Shown: positions 26,081 to 39,300 of the stretch, piece after piece
Layout: each line of letters starts with the position of its first letter
Numbering within the stretch: position 1 is the first letter of the stretch
Source of the DNA: Eudorina sp. 2006-703-Eu-15
Lineage: Eukaryota; Chlorophyta; Chlorophyceae; Chlamydomonadales; Volvocaceae
NCBI GenBank assembly: GCA_003117195.1
Contig: BDSI01000097.1
Span: 418,788 to 482,787, forward strand
Reading direction: 5' to 3'
DNA length: 64,000 nt
The notes under the pieces: model-generated
What the model was told of the DNA's origin: nothing
The model's database searches: none
The model's input: the letters and a program-made list of their open reading frames with translations, nothing else
Translations under genes and position numbers: made by a program

Positions 26081-29000
26081 ATGTCCCAAGACAATCTTGA
26101 CCTCACCACCCTTCGGGCGGCTTACGCTAGTGGTAAATGGACACCGACCACGCTTATCTCCGCCATCTACCCAAAGCTCGTCGCGTCGCGCGACGTGTTC
26201 CTTTACTTGCCGCCGCTTGACCAGCTCTTACAACGATGTGCCGAATTAGAGGCACAGACCGAATCGGAGCGGGGCAGCCTGTGGGGTGTCCCCTTCGCAA
26301 TCAAGGACAATGTTGACATCGTGGGAATGCCCACCACAGCCGCCTGCCCGGCGTTCAGCTACATGCCGGAGCGCGACGGCCCTGCTGTAGCCGCTCTACT
26401 TGCAGCAGGTTCGTGAGCCGACCCCGGGATCCGGACACGTGCTGTCCCGCGCGTCACTGTCGCCGTAGCACATGCACCCTGCCGCCGCAGCGGCCGGGAC
26501 GTGCCCAACCCGCCTCGCGCTCCCTGTACCCCCCCGCACCCCGGCGAAGCTCCAGTCACGCTCCCACCGCGCTCCCTCCCCGTCGTCATTAACGGTCACC
26601 GAAGTGTTTGCATGACGGTATTGCTACAACCAAACATGCGCTCCACGATGCATGGCAAAGTACCACACAGAATGATCCCGCAATCGCGCTGGTCCCGCGG
26701 GCAAGTAGTTGTCCCACAACGACACACACACACACACGCACACACACACACGGGTGGGTCTCATATATAAACACACACGTGACAACAGACGTCCATGACG
26801 CGAGCATCCCTTCCCATCCCGTACCCCCTCTCCGCTTCAACGCAAGCCGGCCCCTGCCCCAGCTCCTCTCTCTTCTTCCCATGACATCATCCCCATGCAT
26901 GACGTGATCCCCCATCCATGACGTCATCCCCCATCCATGACGTGATCCCCCACCAGGCGCCATCGGTGTCGGCAAGACCAACATGGACCAGTTCGCGGCG
27001 GGCCTTGTGGGCACCCGCACCCCCTCGCCCGACTGCCCGCGCAGCCCCTTCGACAGCCGCTTCATCAGCGGCGGCTCCAGCAGCGGCAGCGCGGCGGCGG
27101 TGGGCAGCGGCCTGGTGTGCTTCGCCATGGGGACCGACACAGCGGGCTCGGGGCGCGTGCCGGCGGGGCTGTGCGGATGCGTGGGCGTCAAGCCGACTGT
27201 CGGGAGCGTGTCCACAGTGGGTGGGTACGAATGTGTACGGGTGTGTGCGGGTGGGTACGGGTGGGTACGGGTACGCGCGGGTTTCCTTATGAAGGCAAGC
27301 ACAGACGTGACGGTGAGTCGATGGTCACGCGGACAACTAGGGATACCCAGGTCGCTGGATGTATGGGTAGCATGGGTACGTGGGTACGTGCGCAATTTTT
27401 GAAGTGACGGATGGGACGGGTGGCCGGCAGCGACGGGCCCGGGGCGTCTAGGCGTGGTAGATCTCATCATACAAACGCACGCTCGTCCTTCAGCACCCCG
27501 TGCGACCTGCGATTCGAGGTTCAGTCGGCGGAGGTTGTGTCGGATTCCGAGCTCGAGATGATTCGGACTCGACGCGGCCCGTTTCATGCGACCCGGCCCC
27601 CCCTTGTCCAACTGCACGACAGGCGTGGTGCCCGCATGCGCCTCCCTGGACTGCCTCACCGTCTTCACGGCCAGCGTGGCGGACGGCGCTGAGGTGACCC
27701 GCGTGATGAGGTCGGGGTCGGCAGGGCCGGTGGATGTGTGGCGGCGGGTGCCGCCGCAGCTGGCCCCCGAGGCGCTGCCGCCCGCGGAGGGCTTCCGCTT
27801 CGGAGTGCCCTCCCGGGAGCAACTGGACTGGTCGGGCCCAGGTGCGTCAGGAGGGGGTTTTGCCATCGCCCAGCACGCAGTCGGGAGTGCGGTGCGGGGG
27901 CGGGCGCCTGTTGGTGACCGGGGCGCGGCGCCACTTAGCGTGGTACGTGTGGTGGTGTGTGGCGGCGCACTGCTTTGCGTAGTGCGCCGTTGTGAGCTGG
28001 TTCGCTCGGTGCGAAGTGGAGGTTGCGGGGTAGGGCGGTGTTATTTGTGATGGGTCATGGGCCCCAGCGGAGGCGCTGAGCCGACCGCGTCTCAGCCCAT
28101 CAGCGCATCACACCGTGGGGGATGAGGAGCAGACCCAGGCCTCGGTGCGCCTTGTGGTGTCGCTTACAGTACAGCCCCCGCTCGCCCGATGGAGAGGTAT
28201 CCCGTAAGGCGCTGTCTGTCTCTGACTGTGTCTCTGACTGCATTTCTGGTTTTGTCTCTGGCTTTGTCTGACCCCACAGGCGGCGAGGCTCTGGCCTCCG
28301 CGTGTGGTGCCGAGTTCGACGCGGCAGTAGCCCGCCTCGAGGCCGTCGGCGGGCGGCGCGTCGAGATCGACTTCGCGCCGCTCATGGCTGTAGCAGCCAT
28401 GCTGTACGGCACGTCTTTTGTTGCGGAGCGCTACAGCGGCATCCGTGCCTTCCTGGAGAAGGGCTTGCCGTACACCGCGGCGGCGGCGGAGGGCAAGACG
28501 CCCTCGGAGTGCCAGTCGGCGGTGGTGGCTGACGAGAGGCTGCTGCCGGTGACCCGGCACATTATTTCGGGAGCTGGTAAGCGGGTTTTGCCAGAACAAC
28601 TCCAAGCATAGGCATACTGCATAAGCGTATCGCCGCGCTCGAACATGAGGACAAGTAATCCAGCATGCGGGCTTAATCTAAAGCGGATCGCAGCGCTAAG
28701 AGTTTAAAACGCAAAATGTGCATTTCGTGGTTGCTTTCTCTGCCAGCTTAAGTAGATGCGGGGCAGCTATGGTGTGCGCTGCTTTGTGGCAGTCATGTTA
28801 TGCGTTGCGGGGAGCCGGAGCGGATGGCGGTCTGGCCCCAGCCTACCACGCGTCGGGCGCTGGGAGGCTGCGTCACGAACCGAACGGCCCCAACCCCGGT
28901 CACACCCGTCCGCCAACCGCAGGCAAATTCACGGCCACGGACGTGTACGATCACCTTGCGGAGATGGCCGTACTTCGCGCGCGCGCGCTGGACGAGCTGT

Positions 29001-29630
29001 CGCGCGCGGACGTACTGCTCGTCCCGACAGCGCTGACGCACTGGACGGTGGCGGAGGTGGCGGAGGAGGAGACCGCGAGCCCTCCCACCTGGAGCCGCAA
29101 CGCCAAGCTGGGCCGCTTCACCAACTTTGTCAACCTGCTGGACATGTGCGGCATTGCCGTACCGTCGGGATTGGTGTCGTACGATTCATCTGCTCTGCAC
29201 GAGGTGAGTCCCACGTCCGTAAAGTGGTACTTCAGGTTGCTGTACGGCTTGCTGCCTTACCGTATGTGGCGCGTCGGCACCATCCACCGTTGATCCGCGA
29301 CTCTACCTAAGGCTTCCGGGTTCACTTTTTAAAAATTCGAAATCTCAACGCTACCGAACTGACCTTTGTGGGCGCCGCGCTTACTAAACTATCCCGGTGC
29401 CGCTCTTACTACTGTCCCAGGGCGCCTCGGAGGCGGAGCGGCGGCGAGCAGCCCACCTGGCCGCCACCGGGCCCTCGACTGTGACGCTGCCCTTCGGTGT
29501 GACCCTGTTGGCCAAGGCGTGGCGAGACGAGTGGCTGTGGGACGTGGCTGCGAAGCTGGAGGCGCTGTCTGGGCTCAAGTGCGGACCCGTGGGTCACGGC
29601 GTGACGCCGGTGGTCGGGGACACGCGGTGA
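26081..29630 (+). CDS. DUR2: Allophanate hydrolase (amidase signature family)
   Basis: Six exons: 26081-26408, 26957-27220, 27623-27841, 28280-28576, 28923-29203, 29421-29630. Total 1599 nt, 532 residues, all GT-AG. It hydrolyses allophanate made by DUR1 to ammonium and CO2. The Ser-cisSer-Lys triad is visible: K75 in PFAIKDN, the Gly/Ser motif at 147-154 (SGGSSSGS) with the cis-Ser, and nucleophile S174 in GTDTAGSGR. The start MSQDNLDL is chosen because homologous sequence begins there; an in-frame ATG at 26018 would add 21 residues. The protein stops soon after the amidase fold (TLPFGVTLLAKAWRDEWL), so the separate C-terminal domain found in many bacterial and fungal allophanate hydrolases is absent. 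The exon 2 donor was set at 27221 because only that site keeps STVGVVPAC in frame. Confidence 0.94.
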
Positions 29631-32600
29631 TGTACGGCGGTGTTGTACGGCCGCTATGTTGTACGAGTGTACGGGCACGTGCCCGGGGGACCCGGGGACC
29701 GCGGCAGCTTCTGCTTTCCGACGGGCCGACAAGCCACACCAGCTTTCGGGTGACGAATGCGCCGTCGGAGGTGGCGTGCGGCGCAGTGACCAAAGAAGCG
29801 GTATGAGTGATCCATGGGTCAGGGTACGGCATCGAGGGTCTAGCGAGATCGTGGGAGAGACGAGGAGTGGGGCTGTCAGATAGAGAGACGCGGGGGGTGA
29901 TTGCCAGCTCGGGCGTGCTGCGGTGCCCGGCCATGTCGCAGCGTCAATGAGTGCGTGTTCGTCGGGCAGCTGCGGGAGGGTGTGAGAGAGGTACTGCATG
30001 TGTGGGTCCTCCGTCAGGCGGAACAGATGTGCGTATGTGTGTGTAACAGACAACTGAGCCGCGAGTATACGTGTGTCGCCCGTGTATATGTGTGTATATG
30101 TGTAAGTATGTAGCGAGGAAGCCCGCCCGACCCAAAGCAGTTACCATTGTTCGTGACCATAACGCGAGTGCGCTGAGCTGGGAGGTCGTCGTCCCGTATG
30201 GCGAGGACCGCGTGCTGCGGTGGGCAGCGGTGGAGGCTCGGGGATCAAGCGGCAAGGCGCAGTCGTGTGTCGTGCTCAAGAGGGCCTGTCAATGCCACTT
30301 CGGATGCACTTACGAGATTAGAGGGGAGAAGACAAACACAGGGGCGCAGACGTCAGTTACACGATACGTCAAGTCGCCTAATGTAATACGATAATACATT
30401 TTAAGCCGCCTTTCGTATGCCTCAACGATGACATGTCGGCCAGTCGGGACTCGGGAAGTCAGGATCTATTTTGAAACGGTTACACGACAACCCATCAACA
30501 TCACTGTCAACGGAGTGCGCAACATCCATGGGGCGACGTACGACATACCGTACAGTCCACAGTGTCGTTTCGGGAGTGTTTCTGGTCGTGACGTGTAACC
30601 ACGCTGGCGTGTTCGTTCCCTACACGTGAGTCTCCTAGAGCCCCCAGGACCACCGTTTATGATGCGCCGCCGCACGACGGGAAGGGGAAAGCGGGGCGCA
30701 TGTGCAGTCATACACCTATCAGAAAAGGCCAGGGCGATGCGGTCCATCTGTGTATGTGTACAAACGACCACCCCCGACCCATGGGCGAATGAAGGGGCAC
30801 TGATGGATGGACGACGCTGACAGAGGGCCTCCAAGGGTTGCAGGGCGATTAGTTGCAGAGGTCATTGGCGCCTGTCAAGGGAACCACCATAGGGCTCCCA
30901 TTTCCCAGCATAGCGCCGAAACCGCTGCCAAAGCACGCAAGGAGCCGCTCCCCCAAAGTCAGAACTCTAACACGGAGAGGCAAACAGCGGTTAAGGGCCG
31001 AGGGCCAACCCACCGAGGGCTTGATCAGGACACATGTCAGGGCTCGGGGGGTAACAGCGCAGGACGTGTACTCCGTAGACCGACCAACACAACCCCGTCC
31101 CCTCATCGCCGTGTGATTAGGCGGGTCTGGCGCGGTTTCCAGGAGAGGCAATCCTGGCGCGCTGGTAACCTGGTGTGGTGGCCGGTATGGCTGCGTGACC
31201 CCCCCGCGGATGATGGAGGATGGGTGCGCAGTCCTTGGTAGGGGTTGATGAGACGAGGCACCTACGGGCCCGTTGGAACACCCGGTCGGGATACGGGTCC
31301 ACCTTGTAACGGTTACATTACATTACAACCGCCCTAAACCGTATCAACCCGAAACCCTAAAACCCTAGTGTCAAAGCTCGCTTCGGAAGCTCCAGCTGTC
31401 ACCGATGACTCGCGCGCGGGGATTCACTGTCGTACCATTCGGTCAGACGAAGGTTGTACGAAGTGCGTACTAACGTCATCTTTACGGTTTCCGCGCTTGT
31501 GAGTGGTATGGGGGAGAGCAGAGGGTGGAGCACGTGTCCAGGGAGGGAGAAGGGTCCACAAAGGCTCACCGACCGCCCCCTACGTACGTAACAATCGACG
31601 ACGCACCGAGCGAGCCGGCATCCCATGGGGCGCCGACGTCCTGCACGCAGCTGCGCCAACCGGGCCTAACACACCACCCGAGCGCCGCCCGTCAGGAGCT
31701 GGCCTACCCCTGTGAACCTGCACTGCACCCGCGCAAGGGGGCGGGGAACCTGGGAGAGAAACTGGAGGAGAATGAGGAGCTTCTGCATGTACACGTCTAC
31801 CAAAGAAGGGTCCTAGAACAGGCCTGAATCAATGGCCAGTAGTGGCCACAAGTGGCCGCCAACGGCGTCTGATGACAGCTGAACTGGAGCACGGGCCGGG
31901 CCGGACCACCGTCTTACACATCCTTACAGCAATCCCTGGCCACGGTGCTGGCCTCCACACCCCGCCCATGACTGCTTGAAGGTATTGATGTTGCGGCCGA
32001 CTGCTACCTCAAGGTCCGTATTAGGGTGCGTTCCACATATTGGATGGGAAATCCCCGCCGGAGTCCCGCAAGCCAAGCAGCAGAGTCCCGCAAGCCAAGG
32101 AGAGAGACATTCCGCACCAAACCACCGCGCTGCTGGAACGCTTCAGACACATGACACGGCACACGCGGCTCTGTTCACCAAAAGCACATGCAGGAGGCGA
32201 ATGATGTGGAGCGAGGCCGTCGCCCGCATCGGGCAGCGACATCCGGGGGGCTTGACGAGTGACGGCACCCAAACGTTGAATCCATGCGCTGCGCTGCATT
32301 CTTTCCTGTTGTGAATGCAACACGTTTCAGTGGACCCGCGGGCCATCGGTGGCAGCAGCAGCCTCCTCGCTAACCACACACTGCGTTCTTTCCTGTTGCT
32401 GTTCCACGTATGCCAAAAGAAGGGGGATGAGGAACGAGGTTCCACCCGAGAGCAGGACCCGTGTCAACTGCCCTCGACACCCGCAAGGGAGGTCAACCGA
32501 GGAATGCGCGGGCGAGTCTGCCCCGCCACCGCGCGCGTGTTCTGCTGCTGTCATTGCGATGTACTGCTGTCCAGCTAATGGGTCGGTGCCGGCTCCGGCA

Positions 32601-33160
32601 TCCAGATCGAGTCGCTTGCCTTTCTTGCTGTTTCTGATTGACGTTTTCTCCGTTTGTGGTATGTTGAAGCCGGCACCCTAGCATTTTCGCACTGCCGTGT
32701 ACCCGCCTTCGCACCGCACCATGACCGGACGCTGTTTTGTCGCCATCTATGCGAAGGACATATGTGGGACACGGCATGCGAAGATGGAATGGCCAAACAT
32801 TCTGGAAACCATTGTTCCAGTCAGAACTGGCCGCCCGCCTGTTACAGCAACTGGGGGTACTGCCGCCTGGCACGACGCTCGCAATTGCATGCATCACATG
32901 TGAAATGCACAATCGTAAGTTTATAATGGTATGGGCGGCCGGCTTTGAACAAGATGAAGTACATACAGCAGCTGGGATCAGGACGTGTTACTAATACGGT
33001 ATCGCATATATCGCTAGCTTTTGTCCTGGAGCGTCACTGGGCGTAGAAGGTCCTTGCATGCATAGATGTGACACTAATATGGGCAAGGGGATTCGCAGGA
33101 TACCGGGTAGCGGCATTCAGTTGGCGGCATTCAGTTGCAGCAAGCGGTTGGCGGCTTGCA
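29631..33160. other. Intergenic, downstream of DUR2
   Basis: No assignable gene on either strand. It contains GT-rich microsatellite sequence (30030-30115), a candidate DUR2 poly(A) motif TGTAA at 30042-30046, and a short telomere-like tract. Open frames here are short, lack family motifs and overlap each other. Confidence 0.5.
31332..31368. repeat. Short interstitial telomere-like tract
   Basis: GCCCTAAACC followed by GAAACCCTAAAACCCTAG: three to four degenerate CCCTAAA units in intergenic DNA. Confidence 0.5.
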
Positions 33161-33169
33161 GATGCAACT

Positions 33170-33640
33170 CGGCCGCATGGCTTGCTTGTAAGGGCGGCTA
33201 TATTGTATTGGTCAGCCCGGCCGTATGGACTGACAGGCAGGGCGGCACCGTTGTGAAGCCTGCCTGGCCTTGTGGCTTGCCAGGCTGGGCTCCCCTCCCA
33301 AGGGGCTGACCTGCTGTATGGCTTGACAGCACGGCTCCATTGGCCAGCCCGGCCATACAGCCTGACAGCAGGGGGGAATTGCACGGCCAGCCCGGACGTT
33401 TGTTCTGTAAGGACGGCGGCTCATCAACTGATCAGCAGCCCGGCCCCATGGCATGACAACGTGGCGGTTCATTGGCCAGCCCGGCTGCATGGCATGTCAG
33501 GCGGCGGCTCCAATGGTCAGCAGCCCGGCCGTATGGCATGTCAGGCCAACGGCTCCGTTGCGTTGGCCGGCCCGGCCGTATGGCATGTCAGGGCGGCGGT
33601 TTCATTCGGCGGCCCGGCTGTATGGCATGTCAGGGAGCAA
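33170..33640. repeat. Degenerate minisatellite, ~50-60 bp unit
   Basis: A core of GCCCGGCCGTATGGCATGTC recurs about eight times with drift (GCATGGCATGTCAGG, CCATGGCATGACAACG and others). The open frame that runs through it simply reads the repeat and is not taken as a gene. Confidence 0.75.
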
Positions 33641-34149
33641 CAGCCACCTCCACAGCACCCACCCCGAGGCGTGCGGGTGCGGCAAGTACGGCGGTGCGGG
33701 GCCCCACCAGTGTTCACCATAGGCACACCATTTCTGGCCATGCCTGGTCGCTCAGGCAGTGATACAACAGATTGGGGTACACATTCCGGGCCCCATCACC
33801 CGATCCAACGTGTGGCTGGCCGAGCCGCCATAGGGGGTACAGCAAGATGTTTCGGACATCGTTGCCCTGGCGGCACTGACAGCCATGGAGCGGGCGAGGG
33901 TTGGGCTACGCGCAGCGACCTGCCACGGAGGCACACAGCCTGCCGTGCCGCGCGGGGGGACCGGCTGCCCCGTCGCCGGTAGATGTAGCTAAGGCGCGCG
34001 CAGTCATGGAGTTCTGGCAGCGGGTGGCCAGCTTTGCAGAGCTAGGCCGACCGAGACGGGGATGGGAGGGGGTGGGACCGGCCCACTCAATCCTGTCGGT
34101 GGTGGACGGCCGGATCCGCTGCGAGCAGCCAGTAGATGTAGACTCTTGA
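33641..34149 (+). pseudogene. Decayed 3' end of a LINE-type retrotransposon ORF2
   Basis: Translated in two frames, this stretch gives a zinc-finger-like CGCGKYGG...HQC, then HHFWPCLVAQAVIQQ, NVWLAEPP, and ALAALTAMERARVGL. After a frameshift comes AVMEFWQRVASFAELG...GWEGVGPAHSILSVVDG. This order (Cys/His motif, HHFW-C-AQAV helix, VWL-PP, FW--VA-F--LG, VGP-HP-L) matches my recollection of the region downstream of the reverse transcriptase in volvocine non-LTR elements. In-frame TAG codons at 33720 and near 33829, plus the frameshift, show it is dead. The reverse-transcriptase core itself is not present upstream, where the minisatellite lies. Confidence 0.5.
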
Positions 34150-36382
34150 TGATGGATAGATAGCAGCGCGCGGCACTAGGGCGTAGGGATCGGGACTAGG
34201 GAAGCCCACTTCCGGGCACGTAGAGGATCCGTGGGTGCCCGAGGAGGGTCGGGGCAAACCAGTGGGAGTTAGTTGGCAGCGGGACTCGTAGGCGAGGGGC
34301 CGATTGCGCAGGGAAGAGATGTACGACAGGGAAGCTTACTTGGTGATGTGCTGCCTTGTGCAAGCGATACCGTATATAGCCCCATCATATAGCCCCATCA
34401 TGGAGCGCCCGACTGCATACCCCGGACACAGCAAGGCCTGACGCGTGTGAGACGCCTCGCTCTGGCTCAGCAGCTGGGCTCAGCTAGTAGGGACGCGGGA
34501 CCAGGCTAGCTTTACCGCACCGGCAGCAGGGGCGCGCATCCGAGTTGCTGAGGAACGCGCCCTGAGTGCTGCAAGGGTTTGATGAGGTTGAACAGCGGGT
34601 TGCTTGCAAGGCGCAGTCCGCCCAGGAAAGGCTTTTGCCCAATCCCATGAGGGGGCACAGCTGTCACCGGTCCTCGGTACACTGGGGATCGGGCGAGTGC
34701 CGTTGGTTGAGAGCGAGGGAGCAGAGGCCCCTTACGCCCCTCTCCCCCGTATCACGCCGTGGATGAGTGCTTCGGCGGTCTTTCCCGTAGGGCTGGGTCA
34801 GCAGCCCTTGGCCAACGTCGGGCCCGGTCAGATAGTCTTCTTCGACCATATGACATGTCAGGTAGGCTTTGCTGAGGTTTCGACAGCTCGTTTGGATTCT
34901 TTGGATTGTTAGTGCGGCTGCGTAGGCTGCGTTGGGCAACACGCATGGCTGTTTGGCTTCACGACTTTACCCGAACCCAACGACCCCGACGGCTGAACCC
35001 CAACAAACCCCAAACAAGTGCTAGCTGGTATGGCCGGGAAGTTGATGACTGGGAGGAGTAACCGCTGTGCCATTGGTATGTCTGCAGCGATTCGTCGTTG
35101 GCGGTAAACAACGTTGTTGCAAGGGCCAGCCGGATGAATGAGTGTCGGCACGTACGGCCACTTACTCATCATGCATGATATTTGAAACTCGGCCGCTTTC
35201 GGGCTTGTCAGTTTGTGCCATTACAGCACTTGGACATGGCCGATGCTATACGAGGGAATACGTGACGCATCCTGCAAAATCAGGTGTGCGGCACGCCCTT
35301 TCTAGTGGGCAAGGGGAAGTCCTAATTGGATGGCATTTGTCATAGCCTGTAAGGGCCATTACGAGAAGGTACCTCCTGCAGTAGCGCAGGTAGGTTTACG
35401 TCCAACTTCGTACGCGACTGGGGCATTGACGCGAGTGGCCGCTGTAAGATTTTCACACATGTCAAATTTGTTTGACCAGAACTGGTGTGGGGCGGGATGT
35501 TGCTGTCCTTGACATTGCACGTAGCTGTCAGTGACCAGGTTAACCCCACACGTTCGGCAATGTGATTGACCCCATTGACCGCGTCCGTAGACGAAAAATG
35601 CAAGGCGCAAGGCTTTACAAGTGACATTTGAACGTGAAGAACAGAGGCGTCGCATACAAGTCGCTGACGTTATAAATGCCCAAGCGTTGTTATCGGCGAT
35701 TCAATGCAAGATCTGCATGCTGCGTCGACATAGCTTGTGACAGCAAGCAAAAATGTTAAATCGTTATGAAGAACCGATGCACGATATGTTGCTATGCAAA
35801 GGTGCAGAACGCGCTAAAGCCAGCTAAAGCGAACGACGGGGGTCGTAAATCCATACTTAATAACATGATTGTTTACTATATAAATATACGAGTGACTCGA
35901 TAAAGACATCCTGACGACCCCGACTCCGACAACGTCAGTACGGACCTTCAAGTCTGACTAATTGCCGGAACTCGGTAAGCACTACTGCACCGCTTTTTCC
36001 TCTAAAATTTTCACGAATTTAATTAAAGTTTCCTACGTACGTATCGTGCAACACCTGCTTGAAAGCGTTCAAATCCGCGATGGAATGAACTTCTCTCTCG
36101 AGATTTAAAGGAGTAGAGCTCTCTAACAAATATAATATAAACGAATATGTTCTTTGCATTTAATGCATTGGAAGTTTCCACTTTTGATGTTGTAAAGCTG
36201 TCGGACTTGGTCCTGCAAACCGTTACGTCCTGCGGGTGCACCTGCACCACGGGGATATAAAAGCTTTCTTCGCATAATCATCTGACCATCGGCCCACCAC
36301 GTGTCATTGCGTGCTGAAGTTAAGGTTCTCTAGTTTTCAGGGTGCTTAAGTGTGTACAAGTGTACACATTTTTATTGCCATC
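34150..36382. other. Intergenic, upstream of DUR3A
   Basis: No gene recognised. The last ~700 bp (35700-36380) is clearly more AT-rich than the surroundings and should contain the DUR3A promoter and 5' untranslated region. Confidence 0.5.
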
Positions 36383-39300
36383 ATGGCCTCAGCAGCCTGC
36401 ACAACTTTCCTTTCAAACTTTAACAACTTTCCTAAGTATGATCAACGTTGTTCCTTCTTCGAGAAGGGCGGTGAGTTGTTGCAACAACATTTAGGGTTGT
36501 CTGGAGTCAGGCATTGCCCCTTTCTTATGTATGTCAAACATTTTGTTCTACTGCCGGGCGTGATCGAGCGGGTTTTGTTACATGTCTGCAGGCGACACCG
36601 CTTTGCCTCAGGGTTTGGGTTGGTTCATCCTTGTGGGGCTCGGCGCCGTCTTCTCATTGATCCCGACGTTCCTCGTTTGGTTCGATAAGTGAGTCGTATA
36701 AGATGACTGAAAGCGATTGTCACCTGGCAGCCACGTGCATGCATATTAACCGCTTGACAACGAGTTTCCTGTTGCATTCTTGTTTTCCAAGGATGGGGAC
36801 TTGTCTGCTAACTTCTTGTTATTCCAAGAACCACTCACATACTTCCTTTGCGCTTTAACATGGCAGGCGATACGGCGGAGGTGCAAAGGGCTCGGAGAAC
36901 TTCTCTACGGCTGGACGCAGCATCAAGGCGGGTCTGACCGCTTGCGACATCGTCGCCAAGTGGACTTGGGCTGCGACACTTCTGCAATCTTCGAACGTCG
37001 CATGGTCCTTCGGCGTCTCTGGTCCTTTCTGGTATGCCGCAGGTACGTGTTGCCAACTTTGGTATTGATGCTAGTCATTGAGACTCGCATGTTATAAGCT
37101 TTGCGTTCGATGATATCTGTTTCCGTTCGGTGATTTCTGCATGTCGATGTGTGGCTCCCACTGTTGCGCTCTCGTCTCTGTATCCGCGGTGCCGTTGTGT
37201 CTGCACCGCCCGCGTCGCGTACCTGCGCGGTACTGACTGGCGTTGTGGCCCCGCTCGAACCCTTTGCTCCCTCTCCGTGCAGGCGCCACTGTGCAGGTGC
37301 TCCTCTTCGCCATCCTGGCCGTGGAGGTCAAGCGCAAGGCCCCCACCATTCACACCTTCCTGGAGATCATCCGCTGCCGCTGGGGCACCGTCACCCACAT
37401 CATCTTCATCGTCTACGGTTTCCTGACCAACATCATCGTCACTGCTATGCTCATCCTGGGTGGTGCTTCCGTGATGGAGGCCCTGACCGGCGTGTCCGTC
37501 TACGCCTCGTCCTTCCTCATCCCCGCGGGTGTGGTCATCTACACGGCCGTGGGCGGCCTGAAGGGTACCGTCGTGGCCGAGTGGCTCAACGTCTGCGTCA
37601 TCTACCTGGCGCTGCTCATCTTCATGTTCCAAGTGTACGCCACCCACAAAGATCTTGGCTCGATCTCCGCGGTGTACACTCACCTCACCACCGCGGCCAA
37701 GTACCACCCCGTGGCCGATAACATGGGCGGCTCATACATTACCATGTTTTCCAAGTCGGGCATCATCTTCGGCATCATCAACATTATTGGTGAGTTGATT
37801 GTGGGGGAATGTGAATTTTGAGCGCTGTATGATGTCGTGCAAGTATTAACGTCTGCTGCCTCTCTAGCTAAGCCAGGTGTGTGGGGCAAGTTAACAATAA
37901 GAACAGTAATACTACATTGGGCAAACCCTAGCGTACAAAGGTGGCAGGGACGGTGAGGTACCTTCGTGTGCTCAAAGATTTCGGACCAGGTGGCCACTCG
38001 AATCTAAACCTGTGTCCGACTGCCGTCCACAGGCAACTTCGGCACAGTGTTCGTGGACCAGTCCTACTGGCAGGGCGCCATCGCCGCCAAGCCCTCCGCC
38101 ACATACCGCGGCTACCTGCTGGGCGGCCTGTGCTGGTTCGCCATCCCCTTCACCTTCGCCACCACCATGGGCCTGGGCGCGCGCGCGCTGGACCTCCCGC
38201 TGACCAAAGCGGAGGCCAACCAGGGCCTGGTTCCCGCTGCTCTGGCCGTTCACCTGATGGGCCAGGGCGGCGCGTTCCTGATGACCTTCCAGCTGTTCAT
38301 GGTGAGCCGGGTGTACTCATGTGGGTTGGGGGCCTTCAGCGGGGACGTGCTGGGCGGGCTTGAAAACTTCGTCCTTGATCCAACGCGGATGTCTGCTGCT
38401 GGCATTGTCTGATGTATTTGGAGGATAAGGTAAGCGGGCGTCGTGTCGTTGCGGGATCTGCGAGTGTACTGTTTAGGTTGCTGTGATGCAACCTTTGCAC
38501 AAACTCACACCCGTTATCGGTGGGTTGCTTGTTTAACACACCCGTTTCGTGTGCTGCCCTCTAACAGCATCCGCCTGCGTGCCGTTTCCTTCCGAACTGC
38601 AGGCCGTCACCGCCACCGCCTGCGCGGAGCAGATGGCCGTCGCCACAATCGTCGCGTACGACATCTACAAGCCGTACATCAACCGCAACGCCGACGGCCG
38701 CACCATGATTAACCTGCAGCGTGTGATGGTCGTGGTGTACGCCATCGTCTCTGGTGTCGTGTCCGTCATCCTGCTGAAGCTCAATGTGTCCCTGGGCTGG
38801 GTGTACCTCTTCATGGGCATTGTCATCGGCTCCGCCGTGTTCCCGATTGCCGCCGCACTGACCTGGAACAAGTGCTCAGCCATCGCTGCCAGCGTTTCAG
38901 CCATCGTGACCACCCCACTGGCGATCATGACCTGGCTCATCACCGCTGCCAAGCTCAACGACGGCGTGATCAACCTCGACACCACTGGCCAGGACTACCC
39001 CATGTTGGCTGGTAACCTGGTGGCCCTCTTCTTCTCGATGATCCTCTGCATCATCTTGTCGTACATCTTCCCCCAGGTTCGTACGCAGCGATCGACATGC
39101 AGTCAATGGCGACGGTTGGGGTGCATGCGCATGTCACATGGTTCTTAGCTCGGGGGTTCTGGATGGACTGCAGGAGGCACCACTGATTCGCTGGCTTCTC
39201 TATTGTGCGCCCCTGCATTCTGGATTCAAGACATATAACTCACCATGCATGCTCTGTGCTCTTTTTCCTCCCGACAGAACTTCGACTGGGCCGAGCTTCG

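Noticed and set aside
32490..32930. Overlapping frames on both strands as a possible small gene.
   Set aside because: No motif, no codon-usage match to neighbours, and frames on both strands are equally open.
33272..33640. A 236-codon plus-strand frame rich in Cys, Trp and His as a novel repeat protein.
   Set aside because: The protein repeat simply mirrors a drifting DNA minisatellite, with no conserved start or end.
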